Shown: positions 45,522 to 52,902 of the stretch, piece after piece
Layout: every line of letters starts with the position of its first letter
Position numbering within the stretch: position 1 is the stretch's first letter
Assembly (NCBI GenBank): GCA_002737595.1
Contig: NSHZ01000001.1
Location: 1-64,000 of the forward strand
Direction of reading: 5' to 3'
DNA length: 64,000 nt
DNA from: Actinomycetota bacterium
GTDB taxonomy: Bacteria > Actinomycetota > Actinomycetes > Nanopelagicales > Nanopelagicaceae
The notes under the pieces: model-generated
Database searches by the model: none
Seen by the model: only the letters and a program-made list of their open reading frames with translations
What the model was told of the DNA's origin: nothing
Translations under genes and position numbers: made by a program

Positions 45522-45988
45522 TGGTCTCCACCCTTCATCTGGTCGATGGCGTGGCGCACAATTGGTGAAAGCACCCGAACGGCATCCCTGGCCGCTCCCT
45601 GAGAGCCAGCAACATTGATGATGAGCGTATTCTTCGCGATCCCTGCGATTGCTCTTGATAGTGCAGCCGTAGGAATGCCTTGGTTTATCCCATCGATTCT
45701 CAGTGCTTCGGCAATTCCTGGCAGCGCTCGCTCGATGAAGCGCTCAGTAATTTCCGGCGTGAGATCTCTCGGCGTAAGTCCTGTGCCACCGCTCGTAATA
45801 ATGAGCTCAACTTCTGTATCAATGGCGTAGGAAAGCGCCTTGGCGACTGGTTCACCGTCGTCGACAACTTTAAGTTCCACAGCGAAACCCAAGTCACGCA
45901 ATCCTTGAGCGAGAATTGGACCGCTGGTATCTTCGTAAATGCCCTGCGAAGCGCGACGAGATGCCACGAGCACAAGTGCGCTACTCAC
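45518..45988 (-). CDS. mogA: Molybdopterin adenylyltransferase MogA/MoaB
   Basis: About 156 residues from GTG 45988 (SSALVLVASRRASQGIYEDT). DTSGPILAQGLRDLGF, LIITSGGTGLTPRDLTPE and IINVAGSQGAARDAV identify the MogA/MoaB fold, which adenylylates molybdopterin before Mo insertion. The frame continues to 46036 inside moaC. GTG overlaps the moaC end by eight bases. Works with MoeA upstream to complete the cofactor used by CoxL and the oxidoreductase at 56197. Confidence 0.88.
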   Translation of the reverse strand: MSSALVLVASRRASQGIYEDTSGPILAQGLRDLGFAVELKVVDDGEPVAKALSYAIDTEVELIITSGGTGLTPRDLTPEITERFIERALPGIAEALRIDGINQGIPTAALSRAIAGIAKNTLIINVAGSQGAARDAVRVLSPIVRHAIDQMKGGDH

Positions 45989-46454
45989 GATTCCACTCTC
46001 CGCTTTTGCCACCACTCTTATGAGTAACGCGTACATCGGTGATATGTGCGTCGCGGTCTTTCCCCTTGATCATGTCAATCAAGGCAAGACCGGCAACGGC
46101 CACAGATGTAAGCGCCTCCATCTCAACGCCAGTTCGATCCGCCGTTCGCACTTCAGCCTTAATCGAAACTCCTTTTTCCATAATTTCCAACTCGATATCT
46201 ACGGCATGAATAGCAATGGGATGGCAGAGCGGAATGAGATCTGGCGTGCGCTTGGCCGCTTGAATTCCGGCGAGCCTGGCGACTGCAAGTGCATCGCCTT
46301 TGGGAAGATCACCGCGACGTAACAGAGAGATGACATCAGCAGAAATTGCCACAAAACCTTCAGCTCTCGCTACACGCACCGTTACCGCTTTGGCGGAAAC
46401 ATCCACCATGCGCGCTTCGCCTTTATCATTAAGGTGCGAACTGATTTCAGACAT
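45981..46454 (-). CDS. moaC: Cyclic pyranopterin monophosphate synthase MoaC
   Basis: 157 residues. GEARMVDVSAKAVTVRVARA, LIPLCHPIAIHAVDIELEI and DRTGVEMEALTSVAVAGLAL with the catalytic Lys in IDMIKGKDRDAHIT are intact. Second half of the first step of molybdopterin synthesis; MoaA is not in this window. Begins one base after moeA. Confidence 0.93.
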   Translation of the reverse strand: MSEISSHLNDKGEARMVDVSAKAVTVRVARAEGFVAISADVISLLRRGDLPKGDALAVARLAGIQAAKRTPDLIPLCHPIAIHAVDIELEIMEKGVSIKAEVRTADRTGVEMEALTSVAVAGLALIDMIKGKDRDAHITDVRVTHKSGGKSGEWNRE

Positions 46455-47669
46455 TTAATTCCTTCCCAGCAACATCACTTGTACTTGCGAACCCGCCGCG
46501 ATGTTTTCAATATCCTCATTCACAATGATGAGTGCATTTGCTTGAGAGAGTCCACCAAGCATGTGCGAACCTTGACCAGATACCGGGGTAACGAAGTAAC
46601 TTCCCTTATCAAAAGAGGCCTTACCGCGCAGAAAAGAGCGCTTCCCAAGTGGCGACTTCACACGCTCAACCACGGTGGCTTCTACAATGGGACGTTCAAG
46701 ATCTTGGACCCCAAGTAGCGCCTTAATCATTGGTCGCACGAATAGTTCAAATGAGACGTAAGCACTTACCGGATTGCCCGGCAACGTAATGATGGGTGTG
46801 GAGTCCGGTCCCACAAGTCCATACCCTTGTGGCATACCTGGCTGCATCGCGACTGACTCGAAAGTTACCGAACCTAGCTTTGCTAATACATTCTTCACGG
46901 TGTCATATACGCCTTGGCTCACTCCGCCGCTGGTGACAATAAGATCAGCGCGCACAAGTTGGTCTTCAAGTACTTGCATAAACTTCTCTTCATCATCGGG
47001 GACTGCGCCTACTCGATAGGCAATTGCCCCCGCTTCACGCGCGGCGGTTGTGAGCAACCACGAGTTCGCATCATAAATCTGTCCATGCGCGAGTGCGAGA
47101 CCAGGTTCTACAAGTTCGTCTCCGGTTGAGATGAGAACTACGCGTGGATGTGGTCGAGTGATGAGTGAGTCAATTCCAATAGCTGCAGCGGCACCAATAT
47201 GTGTGGCATTTAGTTGAGTACCGGCCGTAAGAATGAGATCTCCCATGTTAATATCGCTACCCATCTTGCGAATATGCGCGCCATAGGCTGGCGACTTATC
47301 GAAGAGAATTACGCCACCTTCTTCGCGAGACCACTCGACCGGAATAACTGCATCGCATCCTTCCGGTATCGGCGCACCGGTCATTATTCGCAACACCTTA
47401 CCGAGAGGTAATACCGCCGTTTCGCTATTGCCAGCCGCTACCTCGCCGGCCAACTCCATGGGGCGATCAGGAAATATTTCGGCAGCCCGTACCGCAAAAC
47501 CATCCATAGCTGAGTTATCCCAAGGGGGCAAGGCAACTGATGAGCGGATATCGACCGCCAGGGTAGTGCCATGAGATTCCAAAAGTGGCATGGCAAATGG
47601 TTCAAGCGGCTTCGCGAGCGCCAAAATATCTTGCAGGTGTCGGTCCACACTCTTTAATGGGTGCGACAT
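46455..47669 (-). CDS. moeA: Molybdopterin molybdenumtransferase MoeA / gephyrin-like Glp
   Basis: 404 residues. DNSAMDGFAVRAAEIF near residue 60, GTQLNATHIGAAAAIGIDSL, VVLISTGDELVEPG, ITSGGVSQGVYDTVK-like VTSGGVSQG and LPGNPVSAYVSFELFVRP are MoeA landmarks. It inserts molybdate into adenylylated molybdopterin. In Corynebacteriales an orthologue in this gene neighbourhood (Glp) binds FtsZ and the membrane receptor GlpR and works in division. Only one moeA is seen here, so it may serve both roles; that is inference. Follows galU by a single base. Confidence 0.92.
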   Translation of the reverse strand: MSHPLKSVDRHLQDILALAKPLEPFAMPLLESHGTTLAVDIRSSVALPPWDNSAMDGFAVRAAEIFPDRPMELAGEVAAGNSETAVLPLGKVLRIMTGAPIPEGCDAVIPVEWSREEGGVILFDKSPAYGAHIRKMGSDINMGDLILTAGTQLNATHIGAAAAIGIDSLITRPHPRVVLISTGDELVEPGLALAHGQIYDANSWLLTTAAREAGAIAYRVGAVPDDEEKFMQVLEDQLVRADLIVTSGGVSQGVYDTVKNVLAKLGSVTFESVAMQPGMPQGYGLVGPDSTPIITLPGNPVSAYVSFELFVRPMIKALLGVQDLERPIVEATVVERVKSPLGKRSFLRGKASFDKGSYFVTPVSGQGSHMLGGLSQANALIIVNEDIENIAAGSQVQVMLLGRN

Positions 47670-48563
47670 TTATTTGCTGACCGTGTTCTCGGAGACGTAT
47701 TTCTTTAACCATTCAGTAAATTCCGGACCTAAGTCGCTCTGTTCACACGCCATCCGAACAACAGATTGTAAATAGCTCAGCTTTTCGCCCGTGTCATAGC
47801 GACGTCCGCGGAAGATTACTCCGTGAACTGGACCACCATTATCTGCACGCTTCGCCAAGACTTGAATTGCATCGGTGAGTTGAACTTCACCACCACGACC
47901 TGGTTTTGTATTTCGCAAAGCCTCAAATATCTCTGGGGCAAGGAGGTAGCGACCAAGAACTGCAAAATTACTTGGAGCATCTTGCGCGCTGGGCTTCTCT
48001 ACCAAATCAATGACACGTACTACATCGGCGTCATCGGTGTGAGAAATTGCGGCCGCACCGTAGCGCGAAATTTCTGAATTGGGTACTTCCATGAGGGCTA
48101 TCACAGAACCACCGAAACGTTCATGCACTTCAATCATCCGCGGAAGAATGGGATCACGGCTATCGATGAGATCATCACCAAGCAAGACTGCAAAAGCTTC
48201 GTCACCTACGTGATCAGCTGCCGTGAGCACCGCATCTCCGAGCCCGCGTGGATCGCCCTGGCGGACATAGTGCATATTTGCAAGATCGCTTGAGTGGCGA
48301 ATTGCCGCTAATAAATCTTGGCGACCGCTCTTCTCTAGGAGATCTTCAAGTTCGGCATTCTTATCGAAGTGATCCTCGAGAGCGCGCTTATTGCGCCCCG
48401 TGACCATGAGGACGTCCCGCAAGCCCGCAGCAACTGCCTCTTCCACCACGTATTGAATGGCTGGCTTATCCACCACTGGCAACATCTCTTTAGGGGTGGC
48501 TTTGGTCGCCGGGAGGAAGCGCGTGCCCAGCCCCGCGGCCGGAATTACCGCCTTAGAAATCAT
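47670..48563 (-). CDS. galU: UTP-glucose-1-phosphate uridylyltransferase
   Basis: 297 residues. KAVIPAAGLGTRFLPATKAT and PKEMLPVVDKPAIQYVVEEA are the nucleotide-binding blocks; RGLGDAVLTA and FAVLLGDDLIDS follow. Makes UDP-glucose for glycans. First gene of the galU-moeA-moaC-mogA-rimJ operon. TAGAGT lies six bases before ATG, predicting a leaderless transcript within a 37-bp divergent gap. Confidence 0.93.
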   Translation of the reverse strand: MISKAVIPAAGLGTRFLPATKATPKEMLPVVDKPAIQYVVEEAVAAGLRDVLMVTGRNKRALEDHFDKNAELEDLLEKSGRQDLLAAIRHSSDLANMHYVRQGDPRGLGDAVLTAADHVGDEAFAVLLGDDLIDSRDPILPRMIEVHERFGGSVIALMEVPNSEISRYGAAAISHTDDADVVRVIDLVEKPSAQDAPSNFAVLGRYLLAPEIFEALRNTKPGRGGEVQLTDAIQVLAKRADNGGPVHGVIFRGRRYDTGEKLSYLQSVVRMACEQSDLGPEFTEWLKKYVSENTVSK

Positions 48564-48569
48564 GTGATT

Positions 48570-48575
48570 ACTCTA
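48570..48575 (-). promoter_or_regulatory. -10 box for galU operon, leaderless geometry
   Basis: On the minus strand TAGAGT-AATCAC-ATG. This single promoter would drive galU through the molybdenum cofactor genes. Confidence 0.5.
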
Positions 48576-48600
48576 GTACCTCACCGACGAAGGGGACCGA

Positions 48601-49173
48601 GTGGCAACTCATTTCAGCCCGCGACAGACGAGCAAGCAAGAAGCTCGCACGCGCGCTCGCGAAGTGCGCGCCGGTTTGCCCATATTGGAATCCCGCCCGG
48701 CTGCGCTATTGCTCTCCGCCCCCGAGGTGAAGAGTGCAATAACAATCGCTGCCTACTGGTCATTGCCACATGAACCAGATACGCATGAGCTCTTGAATTT
48801 TCTCCGCGGTGAGGTGCGCATTCTCTTACCTATTGTTCTTGCTGATTGGAATCTTGATTGGGCAGAGTGGAATGGAGAAGAGCTCGTTTCGAAGAAGGGT
48901 CTCTGGGAACCCAGCGGACCTCGCCTTGGCATTGCAGCGATCAGCAAAGCAAACGTGATCATCGCTCCAGGACTAGGTGGCGATGCTCGAGGCGCACGAC
49001 TTGGACAAGGTGGCGGCTGCTACGACCGCGCTTTTAAGTTAGCCAGTGATGGCCCATGGAGAGTCATGCTTCTCCACGATGAAGAATTCTCAACAACACA
49101 CCTCTTTGAAGATGAGCATGACGAGCGCGTTGATGCCATCGCAACACCCACTCGACTTATTCGTATTCCTTAA
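48601..49173 (+). CDS. 5-formyltetrahydrofolate cyclo-ligase
   Basis: 190 residues. IAAYWSLPHEPDTHELLNFL near residue 45, GLWEPSGPRLG and the C-terminal ATP-binding loop GARLGQGGGCYDRAF (usual RLGxGGGYYDR) place it in the family that turns 5-formyl-THF into methenyl-THF. GTG start 48601 with AAGGGGA upstream. Divergent from galU as in mycobacteria; its 3' end overlaps the CopD-CtaG gene by 17 bases. Confidence 0.88.
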   Translation: MATHFSPRQTSKQEARTRAREVRAGLPILESRPAALLLSAPEVKSAITIAAYWSLPHEPDTHELLNFLRGEVRILLPIVLADWNLDWAEWNGEELVSKKGLWEPSGPRLGIAAISKANVIIAPGLGGDARGARLGQGGGCYDRAFKLASDGPWRVMLLHDEEFSTTHLFEDEHDERVDAIATPTRLIRIP

Positions 49174-51142
49174 GTTGCGCATCACGCTTAGCTAGCTTTG
49201 CAAGATATGCGTTATAGCGCGTGTGCTCATCTTCACTTCCTGATACTTCGGCGCGATCAGCCGCCCGATCAATTCGTTTTGATTCACGAGAATCGTCTTT
49301 CACCCACTGGATAAATGTTGCGATCAAAGCGACAATAATGGGAATCTCTCCCATCGCCCAACCGATTGATCCACCTAAGTGTTGATCAGCAAGTAAATCG
49401 AGCGACCATGGCCTTTCCAAACTTCCAAAGTATCCGTTATCGAGTAATGAATTCGTTGACATGAGCACTACTGAGAAGAAAGCATGGAGGCTCATCGCTA
49501 TCAGGATTAGCGTCATGCGGACAATATGAGGAACTTTACGTGGCGCCGGATCTACACCCACCACTATGTAGAAAAAGAGAATACCGACTGCTAAGAAGTG
49601 AAACTCCATGATCCAATGGCCGATATGGGAGGTCATAAGATCACCAAAGATTCTGGTGAAGTAGAGCACAAAGAGTGATCCATCAAAAAGGACAAGGGCA
49701 ACTACAGGATTGGTATAGAACGCTGTTACTCGTGAGTGCAATACCGCCATGATGATCCCGCGAGCTCCTCGCTCATGCTGATGAGAGGGCAATGCACGTA
49801 AAGCCAAAGTCATGGGGGCACTTAAGACAATTCCAATCGGCACCAACGTCGCTAACACCATGTGCGCGATCATATGATACGAGAAAGCAAACCTGCCGTA
49901 GAGCCCAAGACCACCGCTAGTAGCGAAGTCCAACAAGGCCATCGCAATAGCAAACGAAATGGTGCGCCCCACCGGCCACTTATCTCCACGCTTTACCAGA
50001 GTGCGCACTCCAAGTACATAAAGCACAATCGCAACCACGATAAAAGCTAGAACAAGCGCATCAGGCTGGTAACTAAGTAAGACTCGATTCAAAGTTGGCG
50101 CCGCGGGTAGCGGTACCCCAGTCACAGATTCTGCCTGCGTGATGGAGTCAGAGTTTATTCTGGTGGGTGTGGGAGTCTGCGCCAGCGCGACTGCGATACC
50201 TACGGTCGCACTCATGACAAGAAATTCGATGAGGGAGAGGCGCAAAAACATCTTGCGTGGACTTTCACTCCACTTCTTGACTACCCGCTCTCGCTGAAGG
50301 TAACCCATACGAATTAATACGAAGAAAGCCAGCGCTTTTGCGATGAGTAGCCCACCGTACCCAGTCCACAGGCCAGAGAAATTACCCACTCTGATCCAGC
50401 CATTGAGCACGCCGCTTACTCCCACTCCCATGGCGCACCAGAGAGCTAGCCCGCTGAAGCGCTGGATCGCATAGTTACTAATCTCCGAAGTGCGCGCCAC
50501 CAACCAAAGAGCCAGTAACCCAGCAATCCAAATGACTAGAGAAACCACATGGATGAGGATCGTTCCTATTGCCAACATATGGTTCCCGGCCCCGGCAGCA
50601 TGGGCGTTGAGCAGCGGAGGCACAAAGAGCAGTAGTGAAAGTAGGAGTAATCCAAACGCTCCTCGTTGCCTTCGGGTGAAGAGAGAAAAGACCATGAGGG
50701 CGGAAGCAATTCCCAGTTGCCATCTAATGCTGGTGCCTTGGGAAGTTTGGGTGAGGTAGGACCGTAGTGAATTCCAATCAAGTGCAGCAGAAAGTGGAAT
50801 TCCGACTTCGTATGAAAAGCGCACCACTATTGAAAGAATGGTGAACGCAAACCAAGAAATAAAGAGTGCAGGGAGTAATCGAAAAACACTCAGAGCTTTT
50901 TGCGACAACGCACCTTTCTCATCTTGAAAGTAGAGTGCGCCGGATATTGCAATCGCGACAAAGAGAATTTGGATGACGAGTAAAATGAAACTCAGCATTG
51001 GCACCAGCCAACCAACTACTGCTCCTGCATCCGGTAATCCTGGCGTACTCGCTGCCGGCGCTCCACCGCCGAGAACAAGTGCAACTGCGAGCGCTACAAA
51101 TCCCAAAGCACCGGCCGGGAGTAATTTCTTGAGAGAGAACAT
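49157..51142 (-). CDS. CopD-CtaG fusion, copper transport / cytochrome c oxidase assembly
   Basis: About 661 residues from ATG 51142, with some 15 membrane helices. The N-terminal half is CopD-like, with a His-rich helix pattern (GAGNHMLAIGTILIHVVSLV). The C-terminal half is the caa3-type CtaG domain, with FSYHMIAHMVLATLVPIGI, TSHIGHWIMEFHFLAVGILF and a C-terminal SIGWAMGEIPIIVALIATFI. Fusions of this kind are common in Actinobacteria and deliver copper to cytochrome oxidase. The frame extends to 51223 inside copC; ATG 51142 follows the copC stop by one base. Confidence 0.88.
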   Translation of the reverse strand: MFSLKKLLPAGALGFVALAVALVLGGGAPAASTPGLPDAGAVVGWLVPMLSFILLVIQILFVAIAISGALYFQDEKGALSQKALSVFRLLPALFISWFAFTILSIVVRFSYEVGIPLSAALDWNSLRSYLTQTSQGTSIRWQLGIASALMVFSLFTRRQRGAFGLLLLSLLLFVPPLLNAHAAGAGNHMLAIGTILIHVVSLVIWIAGLLALWLVARTSEISNYAIQRFSGLALWCAMGVGVSGVLNGWIRVGNFSGLWTGYGGLLIAKALAFFVLIRMGYLQRERVVKKWSESPRKMFLRLSLIEFLVMSATVGIAVALAQTPTPTRINSDSITQAESVTGVPLPAAPTLNRVLLSYQPDALVLAFIVVAIVLYVLGVRTLVKRGDKWPVGRTISFAIAMALLDFATSGGLGLYGRFAFSYHMIAHMVLATLVPIGIVLSAPMTLALRALPSHQHERGARGIIMAVLHSRVTAFYTNPVVALVLFDGSLFVLYFTRIFGDLMTSHIGHWIMEFHFLAVGILFFYIVVGVDPAPRKVPHIVRMTLILIAMSLHAFFSVVLMSTNSLLDNGYFGSLERPWSLDLLADQHLGGSIGWAMGEIPIIVALIATFIQWVKDDSRESKRIDRAADRAEVSGSEDEHTRYNAYLAKLAKRDAQLKEYE

Positions 51143-51143
51143 T

Positions 51144-51695
51144 TTACTGACGCTTGCGTCGCGCGAGGCGCGAAAGCAGAACAGTGAGCAAGAGAACTCC
51201 GAGCAGAAGTCCGCTGCCACCACTCTTTAAGTTACTCCAAAAGGAATTAGTTGCAGTGCTTGTTTCTAAAGGCGGCAAAGTATCAACTGGTGTAGGTACT
51301 GCACTTGCTGTTGCTGAAGGCGTCGCTAACGCGGCAGCCGAGACTTGAAAATTACTCGTGCCCGAAAGTGAAACTCCATCAGCACCCACTACTTGATACT
51401 CGACCGTCATCACGCCCGTGCTCGTAAGTGTGGTGATTCCCACCAACGCCTTGGAGCCATTGACCTCTAAGGAACCGTCGTCGATGCGCTTACCGCTTGA
51501 ATCAGTAACGGTGACGGAGTTTCCTTGCTCACCCAACGCGCCATCAAAAGTGAGCACCACTTGAGTAGGCGAATGGGTAACTACCGCACCTGCCGAGGGG
51601 GCGATAGCCACTAGTGCTAGCGCGTGTGCGCTACTCGCTCCCAGCATGAGCAGGAGCACGCTCACGCTCGTAATGACTCCGGCTCGCCTCAACAT
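51144..51695 (-). CDS. CopC-like copper-binding secreted protein with C-terminal anchor
   Basis: 183 residues. A signal peptide ends ..GASSAHA so that a His can sit at the mature N-terminus, as in CopC. The beta-sandwich has SPTQVVLTFDGALGEQGNSV, then a Ser/Thr/Pro linker and a C-terminal helix (GSGLLLGVLLLTVLLSRLA) with an RRKRQ tail. The block usually reading DGHPVSGxxxF is ADGVSLSGTSNF, so the second Cu(II) His ligand is missing. Likely hands copper to the fused CopD-CtaG immediately downstream. Confidence 0.82.
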   Translation of the reverse strand: MLRRAGVITSVSVLLLMLGASSAHALALVAIAPSAGAVVTHSPTQVVLTFDGALGEQGNSVTVTDSSGKRIDDGSLEVNGSKALVGITTLTSTGVMTVEYQVVGADGVSLSGTSNFQVSAAALATPSATASAVPTPVDTLPPLETSTATNSFWSNLKSGGSGLLLGVLLLTVLLSRLARRKRQ

Positions 51696-51716
51696 GAACT
51701 CATCTTCTCACCACCG

Positions 51717-51722
51717 TAAGAT
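51717..51722 (+). promoter_or_regulatory. -10 box for the zinc-ribbon gene, leaderless geometry
   Basis: TAAGAT lies seven bases before ATG 51730 and only one before ATG 51724, which favours the second ATG as the true start. Confidence 0.45.
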
Positions 51723-51729
51723 TATGCCC

Positions 51730-52065
51730 ATGCCAACCTACCCATATGCCTGCACAAGTTGCGAGCACTCCTTCGAGATTGTGCAATCCTTCTCGGAGGA
51801 TGCCCTCACCGAGTGCCCTGAATGCGGCGGCGGGCTTCGTAAGCTCTATTCATCTGTAGGAATTGTTTTCAAAGGTAGTGGCTTCTATCGGACCGATTCC
51901 CGGACCGACTCCCGGGCTGATGGGAAGAGTCCCGCCTCCACGGCTACATCAACTCCAAGTACGACTTCGGCAACTACTGCCAAGTCGGAGGGCTCTCCCT
52001 CCTCACCTGCCAAGACTTCGAGTTCCACGCCGAGCACTTCAACTGCCGCGCCTTCCGCAAGTTAA
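51730..52065 (+). CDS. FmdB-type zinc-ribbon protein, Ruc-like redox-regulated chaperone
   Basis: About 111 residues. The N-terminal zinc ribbon has two CxxC pairs, ACTSCEHSFEI and TECPECGGGLRKLYSS, followed by GIVFKGSGFYRTD, the FmdB/CxxC_SSSS pattern. The rest is a disordered Ser/Thr/Ala-rich tail. The same gene lies beside the folate cyclo-ligase in M. tuberculosis (Rv0991c, Ruc, from memory), where it is a thiol-activated chaperone working with Hsp70. That homologous role is inferred. Leaderless-type -10 box upstream. Confidence 0.78.
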   Translation: MPTYPYACTSCEHSFEIVQSFSEDALTECPECGGGLRKLYSSVGIVFKGSGFYRTDSRTDSRADGKSPASTATSTPSTTSATTAKSEGSPSSPAKTSSSTPSTSTAAPSAS

Positions 52066-52099
52066 CCGAGCGCAATTTAATACAACAACTTAGCCGAGC

Positions 52100-52216
52100 T
52101 TAGCCGCCGTGATGCGGAGGGACATCTCTTCGTAATTCTTCATCACGATCATCATCTTTTTCATTCCATCCAAGATCTTCGTCATCTTTTGATTTCTCCG
52201 GAATATTTTCACTCAT
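52100..52216 (-). CDS. Short acidic protein coupled to tetR (38 aa)
   Basis: 38 residues, highly charged: it begins MSENIPEKSKDDEDLGWNEK and ends RRDVPPHHGG. ATG 52216 overlaps the tetR stop (ATGAGTGA). Similar short proteins with a D..GWxx..DDR.LRRD.PPHxG pattern are widespread in Actinobacteria, which supports it as real. No domain or function known. Too short for routine ORF calling. Confidence 0.6.
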   Translation of the reverse strand: MSENIPEKSKDDEDLGWNEKDDDRDEELRRDVPPHHGG

Positions 52217-52805
52217 GATCGAATCCCAACATATGCGCCAAGGAGTCAAATAAGTCATCCGCTGCTTCCGGAGGTAATTGACCCTCAAGAATAAGGGTGG
52301 CTACACCGTGAACTGCAGACCACACGAGTATTTCGCTCTTCTGACGAAACTCAGATTTTAGTAATCCTTCGTTTACTAATCCATCGAGCGCTGAAGTTAA
52401 TATGGTCCACGCCCGCGGCGGTGCTTCACTGTCGATGGCATCTGGAATCACACAATGTCCACCAAAAGCCAGACGAAAAAGGTGCGGTTCGTTTAATGCA
52501 AAATCAACATATGATCGGCCCAATGCTCGAAACCGCGCTAACGCACCATCTACGCCGATCACAGAAATCATGGAGAGCGCTAACTCTTGTTGATCTGCCA
52601 ACTTGTCTATTGCGGCAAAGCCGGCTGCAGCTAGGAGCGCATCTTTATCGGGGAAGTGGTGATAGGCCGCACTCGGACTCACGCCGAGGTCACCAGCAAT
52701 CGCGCGTAATGAGACCTTCTCCGCCCCCATCAGACGCACACGATCTACGGCTCCTTGGAGCAGAGCGCTCTCCAGATCGCCGTGGTGATAGCCGGGTTTC
52801 CTCAT
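52209..52805 (-). CDS. TetR family transcriptional regulator
   Basis: About 198 residues from ATG 52805 (MRKPGYHHGDLESALLQGAV). The helix-turn-helix is VSLRAIAGDLGVSPSAAYHH FPDKDALL, and the C-terminal half is of the WHG type. GATACT lies six bases before this ATG; TTG 52823 is an alternative. Divergent from the MmpL-type transporter and likely its repressor through the inverted repeat at 52830-52868. The 38-aa gene is translationally coupled behind it. Confidence 0.85.
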   Translation of the reverse strand: MRKPGYHHGDLESALLQGAVDRVRLMGAEKVSLRAIAGDLGVSPSAAYHHFPDKDALLAAAGFAAIDKLADQQELALSMISVIGVDGALARFRALGRSYVDFALNEPHLFRLAFGGHCVIPDAIDSEAPPRAWTILTSALDGLVNEGLLKSEFRQKSEILVWSAVHGVATLILEGQLPPEAADDLFDSLAHMLGFDHE

Positions 52806-52826
52806 GCCCCCAGTATCCAGCAAAAC

Positions 52827-52868
52827 TTGACACTGTTCAATTCACTCGGCAAAATATCTATACAGTGT
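52827..52868. promoter_or_regulatory. tetR/mmpL divergent promoter with inverted repeat
   Basis: A consensus -35 TTGACA (52827-52832) points toward the transporter gene. ACACTGT (52830-52836) and ACAGTGT (52862-52868) form a perfect inverted repeat with 25 bases between the arms, spanning the likely -10 (TATCTA, 52855-52860). This is a plausible TetR-family operator blocking the transporter promoter. Confidence 0.5.
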
Positions 52869-52902
52869 AAAGATATCGATCACCTAAACTCCCAGGAGCA
52901 CC

